64,000 nt of DNA from Planctomycetota bacterium (GCA_022600195.1 JAHZKX010000071.1:1-64000), one strand, 5' to 3'. Shown: positions 30,001-39,157, counted from the first letter of the stretch. A program made the numbers and translations. Notes: generated by a model not told the origin, from the sequence alone.

Positions 30001-30162
30001 TTGGCCTTTATGAAGTGAATCGAATTTCTGATTCACCAACCCCTGCGCCAGCCGCGACTCCTGCCCCTGCACCTGCGCAACCAACCCCAGCAGCATCACC
30101 AAAGCCAGCAACCTCTGCAGCAGTCGCAAATGAAAAAGAATAGCCCACCCAGCATTAAACAT
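27061..30162 (-). CDS. Planctomycete cytochrome c / DUF1549 / DUF1553 protein with N-terminal jelly-roll-like domain
   Basis: The largest gene in the window, 1033 residues. The signal peptide (about residues 10-33) is followed by a region of about 40-290 that resembles a concanavalin/LamG-like beta-sandwich ([20 protein letters not shown]). A planctomycete cytochrome c domain with CFSCH lies near residue 320. DUF1549 spans about 430-640 with [12 protein letters not shown] near 616. DUF1553 follows to the end ([20 protein letters not shown]). The lectin-like N-terminus suggests substrate binding. Its partner DUF1501 is immediately downstream. Confidence 0.9.
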   Translation of the reverse strand: MFNAGWAILFHLRLLQRLLALVMLLGLVAQVQGQESRLAQGLVNQKFDSLHKGQPGKKAQPGFGWKGGWVLSKEQPALFVDAKQKATPNGKQQIIQHEALIQGTAKRNNPLRRELKETYQGQELFLRFRFRYAADEKLRDQGEFFVFWLDRYEGSDQAVHASHIPNIGIHINESGPQKGKVVFMVRIGSHKTAWSSVELERDRDYQIVGRLSKPEKSLRAGFTRFDLWVDPQPNDLKQPVATAVNPQSVNAVRWVGFATGLKTERADRIYVSDLVLSRTWNDVLDLSPSQIPWMIPQKKMAWHKPVHFQKEIYPLLKQRCFSCHAGANPESGYRLDVYDELRGFSTGEELIVPGASEESKLMQLVSSTDSEERMPPVDSAPPLSKKEVALLRAWIDQGAKWDHQLLPTPKTESDHWAFQSITRPKVPVRKDSKRVRMPVDAFIEQAYQKQGIQPAPEAQKSTLVRRLYLDLIGLPPTAEEIESFVNDTNPRAYEKLVDRLLGSKHYGERWARYWLDLTRWAESHGYQHDLPRPYAWRYRDYVIESFNEDKPYDRFLAEQLAGDELEPYSDESLIATGFLASARISGNQMDKAMQRNDVLVDIVNVTSSAILGLTLECAQCHNHKFDPLTQRDYYRLQGFFVNGQLGNLSLQSKTLPNPTDMKQWMPKGTFDFYQREAKKLISRKRFQHTKTPHTWGFYSPLTGHAEIERLPVVNRDPLPYSAEGLKRTKSQILIRGDVHKPGLEVGKGWPAVLGATSNASENLSRNVLAQWLTDRKNPLVSRVWVNRLWQYHFGRGLVSTPSDFGVQGEKPTHPDLLDWLAVELMEHNWSTKHIHRQIVLSATYRQSRMVHAANLKRDPENRLLWSWPRRRLEAEAIRDSILCATGELKRDTGGPSVPQEREEDNLRRTIYLFQRRSEMPSVMTMFDAPDSIASCSRRQVSTVALQPLFMLNSKFMDRRAQVLAKKIVESAGDDQSLQVEQAFQRVLGRAPNRDELSRSLSFYQRDGSVTEQNRRLSMLCHALLNLNEFIYIP

Positions 30163-30322
30163 TGCAAAACTTTCAGATCAAATGTCTTCACATCCAAGGC
30201 AAATATCACACAACGTATACACAGTGTCCTACCCATAGCCACAAAGATCAATGGGAATTTGAACTCAAATTACGATCATTATTTAAGAAGTCCATTGTCC
30301 CGAAAACACTCAGTATGTTTAC

Positions 30323-32644
30323 TTAATGTGCATCATAGGTAAATACGCCTAACACCCACACAGCTTTGTCCTGTGCCTGCAAACGAACGCGATGTTTCTC
30401 GAACGACAAACCTCTAACACCACGCCGGTTCTCAATAAAATGTTTGCGCCCCTTCGAATCGGTAAACGCCACATTCGTCGGCTGTGACCATGCAGCTTTT
30501 CCATCTACTGTTGTAACGAGTGTTCCCCCTTCTGCCCGGTCGAGCCAGGCAACAGACAGATCAGACCCCTCAACTTCAATTTCCATCGATTCACCAGCTG
30601 CCAGCAGAAACGCCTTTTCCCCATAGGGTGCGCCCCACTGAGATGAAAACGATTTGACTTCAGGAGTGCGTTTCCACTGTTTCGCATCGACACCAAGAAA
30701 ACAACGATTCGGGCAGACTTTATTATCAACCACAACCAGCTTCGCGTTTTCGTTGGGAATCTCAATAATGTGCCGATCTCCCAATGAGAGTCGTCCATGC
30801 ACGAATGTTGAATTCCGCGGATTGGGTGTGGACCAGCTATGCCTGCCATGCCCCGCATCTTTCGCAGGCTTTCCATCAATCAATAACTTCGTCATCTCTT
30901 TGTGATTATCCGACCAGATATTAAACGCACAATCTTCAATGATCATCATCCGCTGGTCCACAAACCGCGGGTGAGGCGAAGTGAAACGCGTCATCTCACC
31001 TTCCCAGCCATAACTGTAGTCGTTCATCCGCGCGGGCAAACGCTGTTGGGGAATGCCCACCTCAGCATTCTCCGGAATTTCAAACACACGCTCCAACTGC
31101 TTATACCACAGATAATGACTGGCAGCGCCAGGATGCCCGCCATCCGGGGCCATCGCATAACGATTGCATGTCGTGTTGAGATCAATCAACAACTGCCCGA
31201 CATCGACAAACGGAATTCCATAATGTCTGCACAGCTTCTGCATCGGCTCACTCATGGATGTCGCAGACCCTTTATCGCGAATCCACATGCACGAGACAAA
31301 CTCCACCTCCGGATAATGTCGCTGAAACCAGCGAATCGCACCCTCATAAGCGGCGATTTCATCGGGACGATCAATATGCTCGTTATGTCCATGTCCAAAA
31401 ATCACGACGTCAGGCCCCGACGCTTTACCATCACGAAATAATTTCGGATACAGTTCTTTCCACGACTTGCCCTCAGGATGCCCATTCGGATTCGGACTCG
31501 GCCGAAGTTCCAAAGCCGCGTACTCACGAAACCCACTATGCGATTCCCCAATCGACGAACCATCGCAGGCCATCACATTCAATAACATCTGGTCGACCGG
31601 GTAGTTGAACTTCCGCAGCAACTCCCGCCGCATTCGTCCCGTATACATGAAATAATGTTGCGACCAGCCAACGTAATCCTGCAGGTCTGGCCGACCTTCA
31701 CGTTCTGCCAGAAACGTTTTGAATGTCTCCGCCTGAGAGGGACGAGACGAAGTCAGAGGTTCTTTGTATTTCGGACTCTTCGAATCTTCTTCATAAAAAT
31801 AGAGCCGCGGATTGGCACTGCCCCGATCAATACTCGACCCCAGCGTCAAAATGGAAATCGGTTTCCCCTGTGATAACTTGGCCAACGTCCGTGGAATCCG
31901 CCGATAAAAATCAGGCAGCGGACGCGAAGACGCCACATCCATGACCGCATGTGTGCCTTTCACCAAAGTCGGCGAATGAATCCAAACCGGTTTCTCCGAT
32001 ACATTCGCAAACTCCACCAGCACCCCCACCACATTCCGAAAGTCAGCAGAAGATTCCTTCTGGTGCTTAAACTGCGGATCGATCTTCAGTCCTTCCTGCA
32101 CCAGGACAAATTCGTCAACCACGTTTTGTGATGACGTTTCCCGTTGAGGCGAACGAATGAGCTCCCCGCGACCATGCCGGGAAAAGGTCCGTTTATCAGA
32201 CATTCCAAAGTCCCTGGGAGACCAGGTACCATCCGCACTTTCAATCAACATCAGACAGAGCCGAGCCTCCAACGCACCACCAGTATGCTGATAACCTTTG
32301 ACACCCAGACTGACCGTGTCTCCCTTCACCAGTCCCAGTTCCGGCAAAGTCGCAAACTGCCACAACCGCTTGCCCGGCTCAATCGAAACTAATTTCGCTG
32401 ACGACTTCAAAGAAGGTGTTCCTTCCGAATCAGCAGAGACCAATTTCACATCGCCCCACGCATCCGTATTCCAGCACAAAACAGAACTCCCGCGTTCCGC
32501 TTTCTTAGACGTCAGACGCAATGCAAACTCCGGATTCTGCAGCAGATTCTCAGCTCGCGCTTCCCCCGCAGCCCCCAGCGGCAATCCACAGAGTACAACA
32601 GCCATCAAAACAAATATCGATTTTAAATTCACGGTCTGTCTCAC
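30323..32644 (-). CDS. SGNH/GDSL-type hydrolase
   Basis: A 773-residue exported protein starting with GTG at 32644 (GTG at 32632 is an alternative). After a signal peptide, the N-terminal 250 residues look like a beta-sandwich carbohydrate-binding region. The SGNH hydrolase domain spans about 255-520: ILTLGSSIDRG holds the nucleophile block, VVIFGHGHNEHID the Asn-containing block, and APDGGHPGAASHYLWY the Asp/His block. SGNH enzymes in such clusters usually remove acetyl or other esters from polysaccharides. It sits within the same minus-strand run as the FAD oxidoreductase and esterase. Confidence 0.87.
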   Translation of the reverse strand: MRQTVNLKSIFVLMAVVLCGLPLGAAGEARAENLLQNPEFALRLTSKKAERGSSVLCWNTDAWGDVKLVSADSEGTPSLKSSAKLVSIEPGKRLWQFATLPELGLVKGDTVSLGVKGYQHTGGALEARLCLMLIESADGTWSPRDFGMSDKRTFSRHGRGELIRSPQRETSSQNVVDEFVLVQEGLKIDPQFKHQKESSADFRNVVGVLVEFANVSEKPVWIHSPTLVKGTHAVMDVASSRPLPDFYRRIPRTLAKLSQGKPISILTLGSSIDRGSANPRLYFYEEDSKSPKYKEPLTSSRPSQAETFKTFLAEREGRPDLQDYVGWSQHYFMYTGRMRRELLRKFNYPVDQMLLNVMACDGSSIGESHSGFREYAALELRPSPNPNGHPEGKSWKELYPKLFRDGKASGPDVVIFGHGHNEHIDRPDEIAAYEGAIRWFQRHYPEVEFVSCMWIRDKGSATSMSEPMQKLCRHYGIPFVDVGQLLIDLNTTCNRYAMAPDGGHPGAASHYLWYKQLERVFEIPENAEVGIPQQRLPARMNDYSYGWEGEMTRFTSPHPRFVDQRMMIIEDCAFNIWSDNHKEMTKLLIDGKPAKDAGHGRHSWSTPNPRNSTFVHGRLSLGDRHIIEIPNENAKLVVVDNKVCPNRCFLGVDAKQWKRTPEVKSFSSQWGAPYGEKAFLLAAGESMEIEVEGSDLSVAWLDRAEGGTLVTTVDGKAAWSQPTNVAFTDSKGRKHFIENRRGVRGLSFEKHRVRLQAQDKAVWVLGVFTYDAH

Positions 32645-32678
32645 TTTAGTTTCAATGCGGAATGGGCTTGAGTAAGAA

Positions 32679-32762
32679 AGGCCCGTTTTGTATGCAACAA
32701 CTCATATGGTATCGATTCGCGAATCATAGAAAAAGTGTCCCCCACATCTAACCATAATCCCA
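32679..32762 (-). pseudogene. Decayed copy of the esterase 3-prime end
   Basis: On the minus strand this segment can be read as WLDVGDTFSMIRESIPYELL followed by HTKRAF, closely matching the C-terminus of the esterase at 33270 (WILLEGGHTFAVVREAIPYV, then LGFTKRAL). The nucleotide alignment continues with few gaps across about 80 bases. Upstream the homology fades and the frame shifts. I read this as a remnant of a tandemly duplicated esterase gene. The open frame 32641-33201 that covers it is not protein-like elsewhere. Confidence 0.75.
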
Positions 32763-32956
32763 GTGCACATTTTCGCTCTTGACTTCGTCTTGAAGAATCC
32801 CAATATGCGTTATAAGCGTCGCGCGCGAGATGCGTTTTTTGCGCACTGCTTATTACGAACACTGAAGATCTCACTACTATGAAAGTCCCTTTGTTTTGAA
32901 AATCTTCACCTGTCCATTCCGCACAGGTTCTCGCTGTCTCGTACTTTTTATATGCG

Positions 32957-33031
32957 GTTCGAACACGCTTCGACGCGTATGAACCACCGTTCGAACACGC
33001 TTCGCCAGCTTTCAACCACCGTTCGAACACC
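32957..33031. repeat. Three copies of a 32-base tandem motif
   Basis: GTTCGAACACGCTTCG occurs at 32957 and 32989, and a truncated copy (GTTCGAACAC) at 33021, giving an exact 32-base period. Between the cores ACCACC is shared by two copies. The core contains the palindrome GTTCGAAC. It stands in the gene-poor stretch between the pseudogene and the esterase and may belong to a dispersed planctomycete repeat. Confidence 0.7.
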
Positions 33032-33269
33032 GATTTCCGCTTGACTCCTGCCTGCCCTTCTGCATGATACAACCTGTCCGTTACCCAACTCACAGCACAG
33101 CGAAATAAAACAGAAATCAAATTCATGAACACAGCAAACCCCACTTCCCAATCCAGATAGTTTCTGAAAACAGAACAACCACCATCAACCCGGCCCCTCA
33201 AAAAAAATGAGGAACCTCCGAAGAGATTGTAAGCGATAGCACCACACGCCCCTAACTGAAAATCAGGAA

Positions 33270-34148
33270 CTACTGCAAAGCTCGTTTCGTAAACCCCAAC
33301 ACATACGGGATCGCTTCGCGTACCACAGCAAACGTGTGTCCCCCTTCAAGCAGGATCCACGTTTGTGGCACGTTGAGCTGGATCAGACGATCACGAAAAT
33401 GTTCGTTCATCGTCCGGTCAAAGGCCTGATGGGCGGTAATCATCTGCACCGACATGCCCTTCAACTTCTCAGCACCATGCAGGGGATTAAACTCTTTCCA
33501 AACCTCGGGATCTTTACCAAACCGATCTGTGGGAACCTGGTACGTCTGCCCTTCAGGCAAACCGGTGCGCGGAAAATCGAGTAATCCAATGATCGAACTG
33601 ACGGAAATAAACTGTTTCGGATGGCGTTCGGCAAAGTTCACACAACCAAAGCCCCCCATTGACCAGCCGGCAATCGCCCATCGTTCCCGCTTCGTTGGCA
33701 ATTGATACGCCGATGAGGCAACAGACAGAACTTCTTCCAGATACGTCTCATAAATGTCCGCCTTGCGGACTGGTGAATTAATATACCAGCCATCATCGCC
33801 GTCCGGCAGAATCACAAACAGCCCCGAATCGAGCAACTGCTTTCGAATGATCTTGTCTTCAATCAATGACAACTCATGCCGACCGCGACCATGCAGTATC
33901 ACCAGCGTCCGACGTTCTGCGGGTTCGATCGTTTCCCACTTTTCAGGAAGTACAACGACAAATCGTTTCCGTTTCTTAAGATTCTGACTCTCAAACGTCA
34001 CACCCTGAATGCGTGGAAACAGTTCTACAATATTCCGTTTCTGAATGGCCGTTTTTTGATCAGCCGCTAAACCGCCCCCCATATCAAATAACAAAAATAC
34101 AACCAGAGCCACTCTCATCAGGAATCTCAAAACTAAGTGTTGCGTCAT
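33270..34148 (-). CDS. Exported alpha/beta hydrolase (putative esterase)
   Basis: A 292-residue protein with a signal peptide (VLRFLMRVALVVFLLFDMGG). It has the nucleophile elbow GWSMGG (AIAGWSMGGFGCVNFAERHP), an LHGRGRHE segment for the oxyanion region, and a late histidine in EGGHTFAVV. This matches the esterase D/enterochelin esterase-like group. It probably cleaves acyl esters from sugars in the periplasm (inference from context). The ATG at 34148 is preferred over 34205 because it has a GAGAGGGG site and does not overlap the FAD gene, which ends 13 bases upstream. Confidence 0.85.
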   Translation of the reverse strand: MTQHLVLRFLMRVALVVFLLFDMGGGLAADQKTAIQKRNIVELFPRIQGVTFESQNLKKRKRFVVVLPEKWETIEPAERRTLVILHGRGRHELSLIEDKIIRKQLLDSGLFVILPDGDDGWYINSPVRKADIYETYLEEVLSVASSAYQLPTKRERWAIAGWSMGGFGCVNFAERHPKQFISVSSIIGLLDFPRTGLPEGQTYQVPTDRFGKDPEVWKEFNPLHGAEKLKGMSVQMITAHQAFDRTMNEHFRDRLIQLNVPQTWILLEGGHTFAVVREAIPYVLGFTKRALQ

Positions 34149-34161
34149 CACGAATCCCCTC

Positions 34162-36039
34162 TCAATAAACCCGAACTTCACAAATACGGGCATGGTCCAC
34201 ACCATTCGTGGCCCTCACAACAACACGTATCACACTCACCGCCGAGTTCACTTCAATCGGATGCACACGACGGCGTTGATAATTCCCCATCACCTCAACC
34301 AGCGGAATCCAGAGTTCACCATCCAGAACTTCAACACGGTAATCACGCACCGTTTCCGGCTGTGCCTGCCCCCACTGCATCTTGGATGTATAACCATCAT
34401 GATGACTCAGCGTCAGGTGCCGATGCAAGCCCGTATCGAAAATGAGTTGAATCTCTCGCGGCTCAATCGGCGTTCCCCATTCCAGTTGCAACGTCGCCGG
34501 TAATCCGTCCACAGGATCAGACATCCAGCGATGACCGCCAGGAAACGCGCGGCCTTGCGGCGCCCCCGCCGTTCCATGCACGCTCCTCGTCTGTCCTGAA
34601 ACCACATTCATCGCTGCAAAATCAGCCAGTTCACTACTGGCAGTGATTGTCGCCGATCGCGCGAAATCCTGAGAATCCTGATTCACAAGCCCCACCAGAA
34701 AAGCATCATCCCGCAATAACCGTTGCTGAACTTGAGACATCACTGACGCGCTGGCAGCCAGTTCCCCAGGCGACAAATCTTGCTTCACCGCAAAAGCCGC
34801 CGCGGTTCCCACACCCTGCCCGATCACCGCACAGGTCGCCATCACACGTGTCGAAGAAAAAGCAACATGCGTCGCCGATATATTCCGTCCCGCGAACATC
34901 AAATTATTTCGGTTCTTCGAAACGCAGGCAGAGAGCGGCACATTATATAACGCGGGAACCGGATGCTGCGTGCAGGGCTCCAGATCCGGCGCGTCGATCC
35001 CTTCCGGCGGATGCAGATCGAGCGACCAGCCGCCAAAGGCAATCGCATCGGGAAAATCACGCGACGTCAACAGATCCTGCTCGGTCAGAACATGCAAACC
35101 AATGAAACGACGGCTCTCTCGTTTTCCCGGAAGAAATCCAAACCAGTCCAGCGCCCAGTGAGCCGCTTGAAACGGGTCTGCTCCTTCGGGAGTTCCCGAA
35201 GGCCCATTCTTGACATGATCCCAGATCCCCATCACAACCGCCAACAGTTCGTCGCGAATTTCTTCATTCTGTTTAATGGTATCCAGCGTGCCGCCCCACT
35301 CGGCCCACCAGTAACCATATTCATGTGTCGGCTGCTCTTCCCCCGGCGTTGCATACAGCCGTAACTTCAAATCACGTTGCTCAAATTTCCGGGCCCACTC
35401 AGGCGCAACAAATGGCATCGGTCGATCATGTCGCCGCGCCTGCATCAGAATCGTAGAGCCCAGCCGCCGATTGTCTGCCGTATCGGGTGCCAGCGATTCC
35501 TGAAACTCATCCTTTCCCTCCCGGCCTTCCATGAACAGCGCACCCGCTTCAGCCGCCAGACGTCCATCGCCGGTGCAATCGATATAAATTTTCGCACTGA
35601 TTTCAAAACGGTCCTCGGTACTCTGTCGCTCTGCGATCGCCTGCTCAATGCAATCACCATTCAATTGAACGCTGACAACACTCGTATTCAGCAAAAGCGT
35701 CAGATTGGGTTCCGCCACACACTTCTCAAATAAAATGAGATCAAACATCGAAGCCGACCGCTGGGGATTCCGCACACTATTCTCAAGTCGCAGCTCTTCG
35801 ATAATCCCCCCTTCACGGGCCTCAGTCTCTAATTCCGCTCCCCGATCAAAGCCCCCCGTTCCATTGGCGCCCACAATATGCATCCGAATTTCAGAAGAGG
35901 CATTACCACCCAACACCGCACGATCCTGACACAATACAACGCTGGCTCCCAACCGCGCTGCCGCAATCGCGCAACAGCACCCGGCCATCCCGCCACCAGC
36001 CACCAGGATTTCACAATTCAGTGCATGATCTTCTAACAT
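34162..36039 (-). CDS. FAD-dependent oxidoreductase
   Basis: About 625 residues. The N-terminal dinucleotide-binding motif is ILVAGGGMAGCCCAIAAARLG, followed by VLGGNASSEIRMHIVGANG, the signature of the planctomycete and Bacteroidetes FAD-oxidoreductase group often found beside glycan genes. A second FAD segment is NLMFAGRNISATHVAFSSTR. The last about 150 residues form a beta-rich domain (HRWMSDPVDGLPATLQLEWG) of galactose-binding/discoidin type. There is no signal peptide. I start at ATG 36039 because a minus-strand promoter lies over 36091-36118 and would start transcription about 36085, after the alternative ATG at 36090. Confidence 0.86.
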   Translation of the reverse strand: MLEDHALNCEILVAGGGMAGCCCAIAAARLGASVVLCQDRAVLGGNASSEIRMHIVGANGTGGFDRGAELETEAREGGIIEELRLENSVRNPQRSASMFDLILFEKCVAEPNLTLLLNTSVVSVQLNGDCIEQAIAERQSTEDRFEISAKIYIDCTGDGRLAAEAGALFMEGREGKDEFQESLAPDTADNRRLGSTILMQARRHDRPMPFVAPEWARKFEQRDLKLRLYATPGEEQPTHEYGYWWAEWGGTLDTIKQNEEIRDELLAVVMGIWDHVKNGPSGTPEGADPFQAAHWALDWFGFLPGKRESRRFIGLHVLTEQDLLTSRDFPDAIAFGGWSLDLHPPEGIDAPDLEPCTQHPVPALYNVPLSACVSKNRNNLMFAGRNISATHVAFSSTRVMATCAVIGQGVGTAAAFAVKQDLSPGELAASASVMSQVQQRLLRDDAFLVGLVNQDSQDFARSATITASSELADFAAMNVVSGQTRSVHGTAGAPQGRAFPGGHRWMSDPVDGLPATLQLEWGTPIEPREIQLIFDTGLHRHLTLSHHDGYTSKMQWGQAQPETVRDYRVEVLDGELWIPLVEVMGNYQRRRVHPIEVNSAVSVIRVVVRATNGVDHARICEVRVY

Positions 36040-36067
36040 CGGACTTTCATTTTTCTTGTCTCTGAGT

Positions 36068-36095
36068 TTGACATGCCGTTTAAATGTCATATAAT
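36068..36095 (+). promoter_or_regulatory. Consensus sigma-70 promoter of gntR
   Basis: TTGACA (36068-36073) and TATAAT (36090-36095), both perfect, are separated by 16 bases. The spacer contains the inverted repeat TGACAT/ATGTCA (36069-36074, 36084-36089) and one CGTTTAAAT copy (36077-36085); a second CGTTTAAAT lies at 36099-36107, 22 bases on. These are good candidates for the binding site of the adjacent GntR regulator. Confidence 0.7.
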
Positions 36096-36118
36096 ATTCG
36101 TTTAAATTGATTTTTCAA
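36091..36118 (-). promoter_or_regulatory. Divergent promoter of the FAD oxidoreductase operon
   Basis: Read on the minus strand, TTGAAA (36118-36113) and TATTAT (36096-36091) stand 16 bases apart. The -10 box overlaps that of the gntR promoter, so polymerase can use only one direction at a time. Confidence 0.55.
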
Positions 36119-36146
36119 GTATATTTCACTATTTAAGCACCATGTT

Positions 36147-36860
36147 ATGACACTTGTCAGCAAAGATTCCCCGCATTCGTTGACCATGGATCTGTCGGAA
36201 CGCATCCGCCACCGGATTCAGTCGGCGGAATTTAATGACGGCGATTTCTTTCTTACTGAAGCAGAACTGGCAGAAGAATACAACGTCTCGCGCCGAATTG
36301 CCCGCGAAGCCGTCAATCGACTCTGTGCGTTGGGACTGTTGGAAGGACGCAAACGCATCGGGTTGATCGTCCGACATCCCGACCCGGTGGAGGTCTGGGC
36401 CAACTGCCTGCCCTCGCTGGCAAGGTCGCAGGAAAAACTGGCGGAACTGGCACAGTTTCGATACGCTTTAGAAGTCGGTGCCGTAGAGCTGGCCATCCAA
36501 AATGCCAGCGAAGAACAAATCGTACAGCTGGCATCTCTGGCGAAAAAATTCAAACAAATCGCCAATAATAAAAAAGAACGTAAAAAACGCATTGAGGTCG
36601 AACGCGAGTTTCACGGCCTGATCCTGAAAATGTCGGGAACTCCACTCATCGCCGACATGCAGAAATTATTGTCGACACTCTTTGAAACTTCTTATCCCCC
36701 CAGAGAGTCCCCTGTCCTGGAGGATGACGTCAATGACCGCATCATCTGGCAACACTTTGAATTAGTCAGCGCCATTCAAGACCGCGATGTCGAACGGGCA
36801 CGGTCTGTAATGCGCGCGCACTTGAAATATTTATTGAATTCCAAACCCGATCTCTCCTGA
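36147..36860 (+). CDS. GntR family regulator, FadR/FCD type
   Basis: A 237-residue transcription factor. The N-terminal winged helix-turn-helix contains the GntR signature LTEAELAEEYNVSRRIAREA and the following LGLLEGRKRIG wing. The C-terminal FCD ligand domain is helical with metal-type residues (FRYALEVGAVELA, EREFHGLILKMSG, and HLKYLL at the end). FCD regulators usually sense small carboxylates such as sugar acids or amino acids. It is divergent from the FAD oxidoreductase and 39 bases upstream of a sialidase-like gene, so both are likely targets, and autoregulation is expected from the overlapping promoters. Confidence 0.92.
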   Translation: MTLVSKDSPHSLTMDLSERIRHRIQSAEFNDGDFFLTEAELAEEYNVSRRIAREAVNRLCALGLLEGRKRIGLIVRHPDPVEVWANCLPSLARSQEKLAELAQFRYALEVGAVELAIQNASEEQIVQLASLAKKFKQIANNKKERKKRIEVEREFHGLILKMSGTPLIADMQKLLSTLFETSYPPRESPVLEDDVNDRIIWQHFELVSAIQDRDVERARSVMRAHLKYLLNSKPDLS

Positions 36861-36898
36861 CAAATAATTTACATCACTTGTTTTTGAGGCTCATTAAA

Positions 36899-37975
36899 AT
36901 GAAGAAACAGATCCCCCAGTTGATTCAGATTTTTGTTTTATTCCTTTGCTGTCTGTCAATGACTTCAGTACTCTTCGCAGGCGAAGACGCCGCCTTGCCC
37001 GAAGTGGAAGTCAGCAACGTTCGCAAAGTGTTTGATAACGGCGAGCACAATGCGTTTACCGATATGATCGAATTCAAAGGCAAATACTATCTGACGTTCC
37101 GCACTTGCCCGGGCGGACACATGCTCTTTCCCAGCTCCAGAATTCTGGTCATGCAGAGTGATGACACCAAAACCTGGAAACAGGTCGAAGAATTTTCCGT
37201 TCCCAAACGCGATGTCAGAGACCCACATTTTCTGATCTTCAAAGACAAACTATTCGTCTACACCGGCACCTGGTACTGTGGTGACGAGCCACCCAAAACA
37301 AGAACCATCAACCAACATCTCGGATACGGCGTCTGGACAGCCGACGGCACCAAATGGTCGAAACCCATCATGCTGGAAGGCACCTACGGCCATTATATCT
37401 GGCGCGCTGCCGCCTATGATGGCAAAGCTTACCTCTGCGGTCGCCGCATCAAACATTTCACTGAAGGTGACAAAGACCGCGCCCTCATCGAAACCGCCAT
37501 TCTCGAAAGCGATGACGGACTCGTCTGGAAAACCGCCAGCCTGTTTAATGAAAAACAGGGAGACGAAACCGCGTTCCTGTTCGAAAAGAACGGTGATCTA
37601 CTCGCCATAGGCCGTAGTGGCTCAAGCCCCGCCTGGGTCATGCGTTCGCGACCTCCTTTCGAAAAATGGGATCGCAAGCAACTCGACCGCTATATCGGCG
37701 GCCCCTTACTGGCAAAGTGGGGCAAAAATTATCTGGTGGGAGGCCGACAGAGAAAGAAAGGAAAATACGTCACCTCACTCTACTGGTTCCAGAACGACCA
37801 ACTACACGAATTCGCCTCACTCCCCAGTGGTGGCGATAATTCCTACCCCGGCTTTCTCTTATTGGAACCCGATCGTGCCTTGATCTCCTATTACTCCAGC
37901 CACGAAAAAGACAAAGAAGGAAAAACCATCACCGCCATCTATATGGCCGACCTGAAGTTGAAGAAAGCAAAATAA
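36899..37975 (+). CDS. Exported sialidase-like beta-propeller (BNR) protein
   Basis: A 358-residue protein with a signal peptide (LIQIFVLFLCCLSMTSVLFAG). The body has the six-bladed sialidase-like pattern, with an imperfect Asp-box (SDDTKTWKQVEEF) and RDPHFLIFKDKLFVYTG, which is typical of planctomycete exo-alpha-sialidase-annotated proteins. It may bind or cleave a glycosidic bond, but classical sialidase catalytic arginines cannot be assigned with certainty. It follows gntR after 38 bases and is likely cotranscribed. Confidence 0.75.
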   Translation: MKKQIPQLIQIFVLFLCCLSMTSVLFAGEDAALPEVEVSNVRKVFDNGEHNAFTDMIEFKGKYYLTFRTCPGGHMLFPSSRILVMQSDDTKTWKQVEEFSVPKRDVRDPHFLIFKDKLFVYTGTWYCGDEPPKTRTINQHLGYGVWTADGTKWSKPIMLEGTYGHYIWRAAAYDGKAYLCGRRIKHFTEGDKDRALIETAILESDDGLVWKTASLFNEKQGDETAFLFEKNGDLLAIGRSGSSPAWVMRSRPPFEKWDRKQLDRYIGGPLLAKWGKNYLVGGRQRKKGKYVTSLYWFQNDQLHEFASLPSGGDNSYPGFLLLEPDRALISYYSSHEKDKEGKTITAIYMADLKLKKAK

Positions 37976-37986
37976 TCAAGTACAAG

Positions 37987-38039
37987 TAAGCCTCGGTAAC
38001 TTTGACACGATATCATCCTGTGAAGGGATACGAGGCTTA
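37987..38039 (+). promoter_or_regulatory. Hairpin enclosing the RBS of the sialidase-like gene
   Basis: TAAGCCTCG (37987-37995) and CGAGGCTTA (38031-38039) are perfect inverted copies of nine bases. The loop contains GAAGGGA, the likely ribosome-binding site, and the right arm ends on the first base of the ATG at 38039. It could mask translation initiation. Confidence 0.5.
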
Positions 38040-39157
38040 TGCAACTTAACAACCTGAAAACCGGCACCCTCTATAAAAATGAGAAACCGCACGTCAAAAG
38101 CATCCATGCCTACTTTCCTTCAGTAGCCGTCTTACCAGATGGCTCACTGTTGGGCATGTATATGCTGGGCGAAGCCTTCGAGGCAGATAACCTGCAGGTG
38201 CACCTCTCGCGTTCGAACGATCAGGGAAACACATGGCATTATCAGGGACAACTCAATCCCGATACCACAGACCGCACAACATCGACATTCGGGCGCCTAG
38301 CTCTCACAGAAGATGGGGAACTCGTAGCCAACCTCATTCGCCTCGACCGGACCGCACACCCAGGCCAGGGGCTGTGTAACCCTGAAACCCTGGGCATGGT
38401 TCCTGCCGAATTACTGATGATGCGCTCCCACGATTTGGGACACACCTGGACCGAACCGGAAACCGTCACACCCCCCTTAGTCGGCCCGGTATTTGAAATG
38501 TGCAGTCCGATCACATTCTTAAATGACGGCCGCTGGATCTGGCCCACTTCCACCTGGCGCGACTGGGACGGCCATCAGCCCAACGGCAACCGCATGATCG
38601 CCTTCGTTTCCGAAGATCAGGGACACAGTTGGCCCGAGTACTTCGACATCATGCACAGCGAGTCCAACAACCTGATCTTCTGGGAATCGAAGATCATCGA
38701 ATATCCCGATGGCCGTCTGCTGGCAGTCGCCTGGTGTTACGACGAAGAAGCCAAAGCTGATCGCCCCAATCAATATTCTGTGAGCCATGATGGGGGTGCC
38801 TCCTGGACAACCCCCGCTTCGACCCAACTAACCGGCCAGACCTTAACGTCCCGTTTATTAGACGACGGCACACTCCTCAACATCTACCGCCGCCTCGATG
38901 AACCAGGACTCTGGGCCTGCCTCTCGCAATTAGATAAAAACGGACAGTGGGAAAACCTCGACCAGCAACCGCTCTGGGGACATCAATCACAGGCGGGCAC
39001 CACTACGACCGGCGAAAACATGTCAGAAAATTTCGCAGTCCTGAAATTCGGAGCCCCCCACATCACCCGCCTCCCCGATGGCGATCTGTTCGTCACCTTC
39101 TGGTGTTACGAACAAAACATCAGCGTCATCCGCTGGTTCCGCTTTCGTATAGAATAG
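38039..39157 (+). CDS. Sialidase family protein (BNR/Asp-box)
   Basis: A 372-residue protein with no signal peptide, so probably cytoplasmic or exported by an unseen route. Four Asp-boxes are visible: SNDQGNTWHY, SHDLGHTWTEP, SEDQGHSWPEY and SHDGGASWTTP. These mark a six-bladed sialidase-type propeller. It may hydrolyse terminal sugars from a glycan; the substrate is unknown. It stands 63 bases after the exported sialidase-like gene, with the hairpin around its RBS in between. Confidence 0.85.
   Translation: MQLNNLKTGTLYKNEKPHVKSIHAYFPSVAVLPDGSLLGMYMLGEAFEADNLQVHLSRSNDQGNTWHYQGQLNPDTTDRTTSTFGRLALTEDGELVANLIRLDRTAHPGQGLCNPETLGMVPAELLMMRSHDLGHTWTEPETVTPPLVGPVFEMCSPITFLNDGRWIWPTSTWRDWDGHQPNGNRMIAFVSEDQGHSWPEYFDIMHSESNNLIFWESKIIEYPDGRLLAVAWCYDEEAKADRPNQYSVSHDGGASWTTPASTQLTGQTLTSRLLDDGTLLNIYRRLDEPGLWACLSQLDKNGQWENLDQQPLWGHQSQAGTTTTGENMSENFAVLKFGAPHITRLPDGDLFVTFWCYEQNISVIRWFRFRIE

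Noticed and set aside
32641..33201. A 186-codon minus-strand open frame
   Set aside because: Only its last part resembles a protein, and that part is a decayed copy of the esterase end. The rest covers tandem repeats and has no family resemblance.
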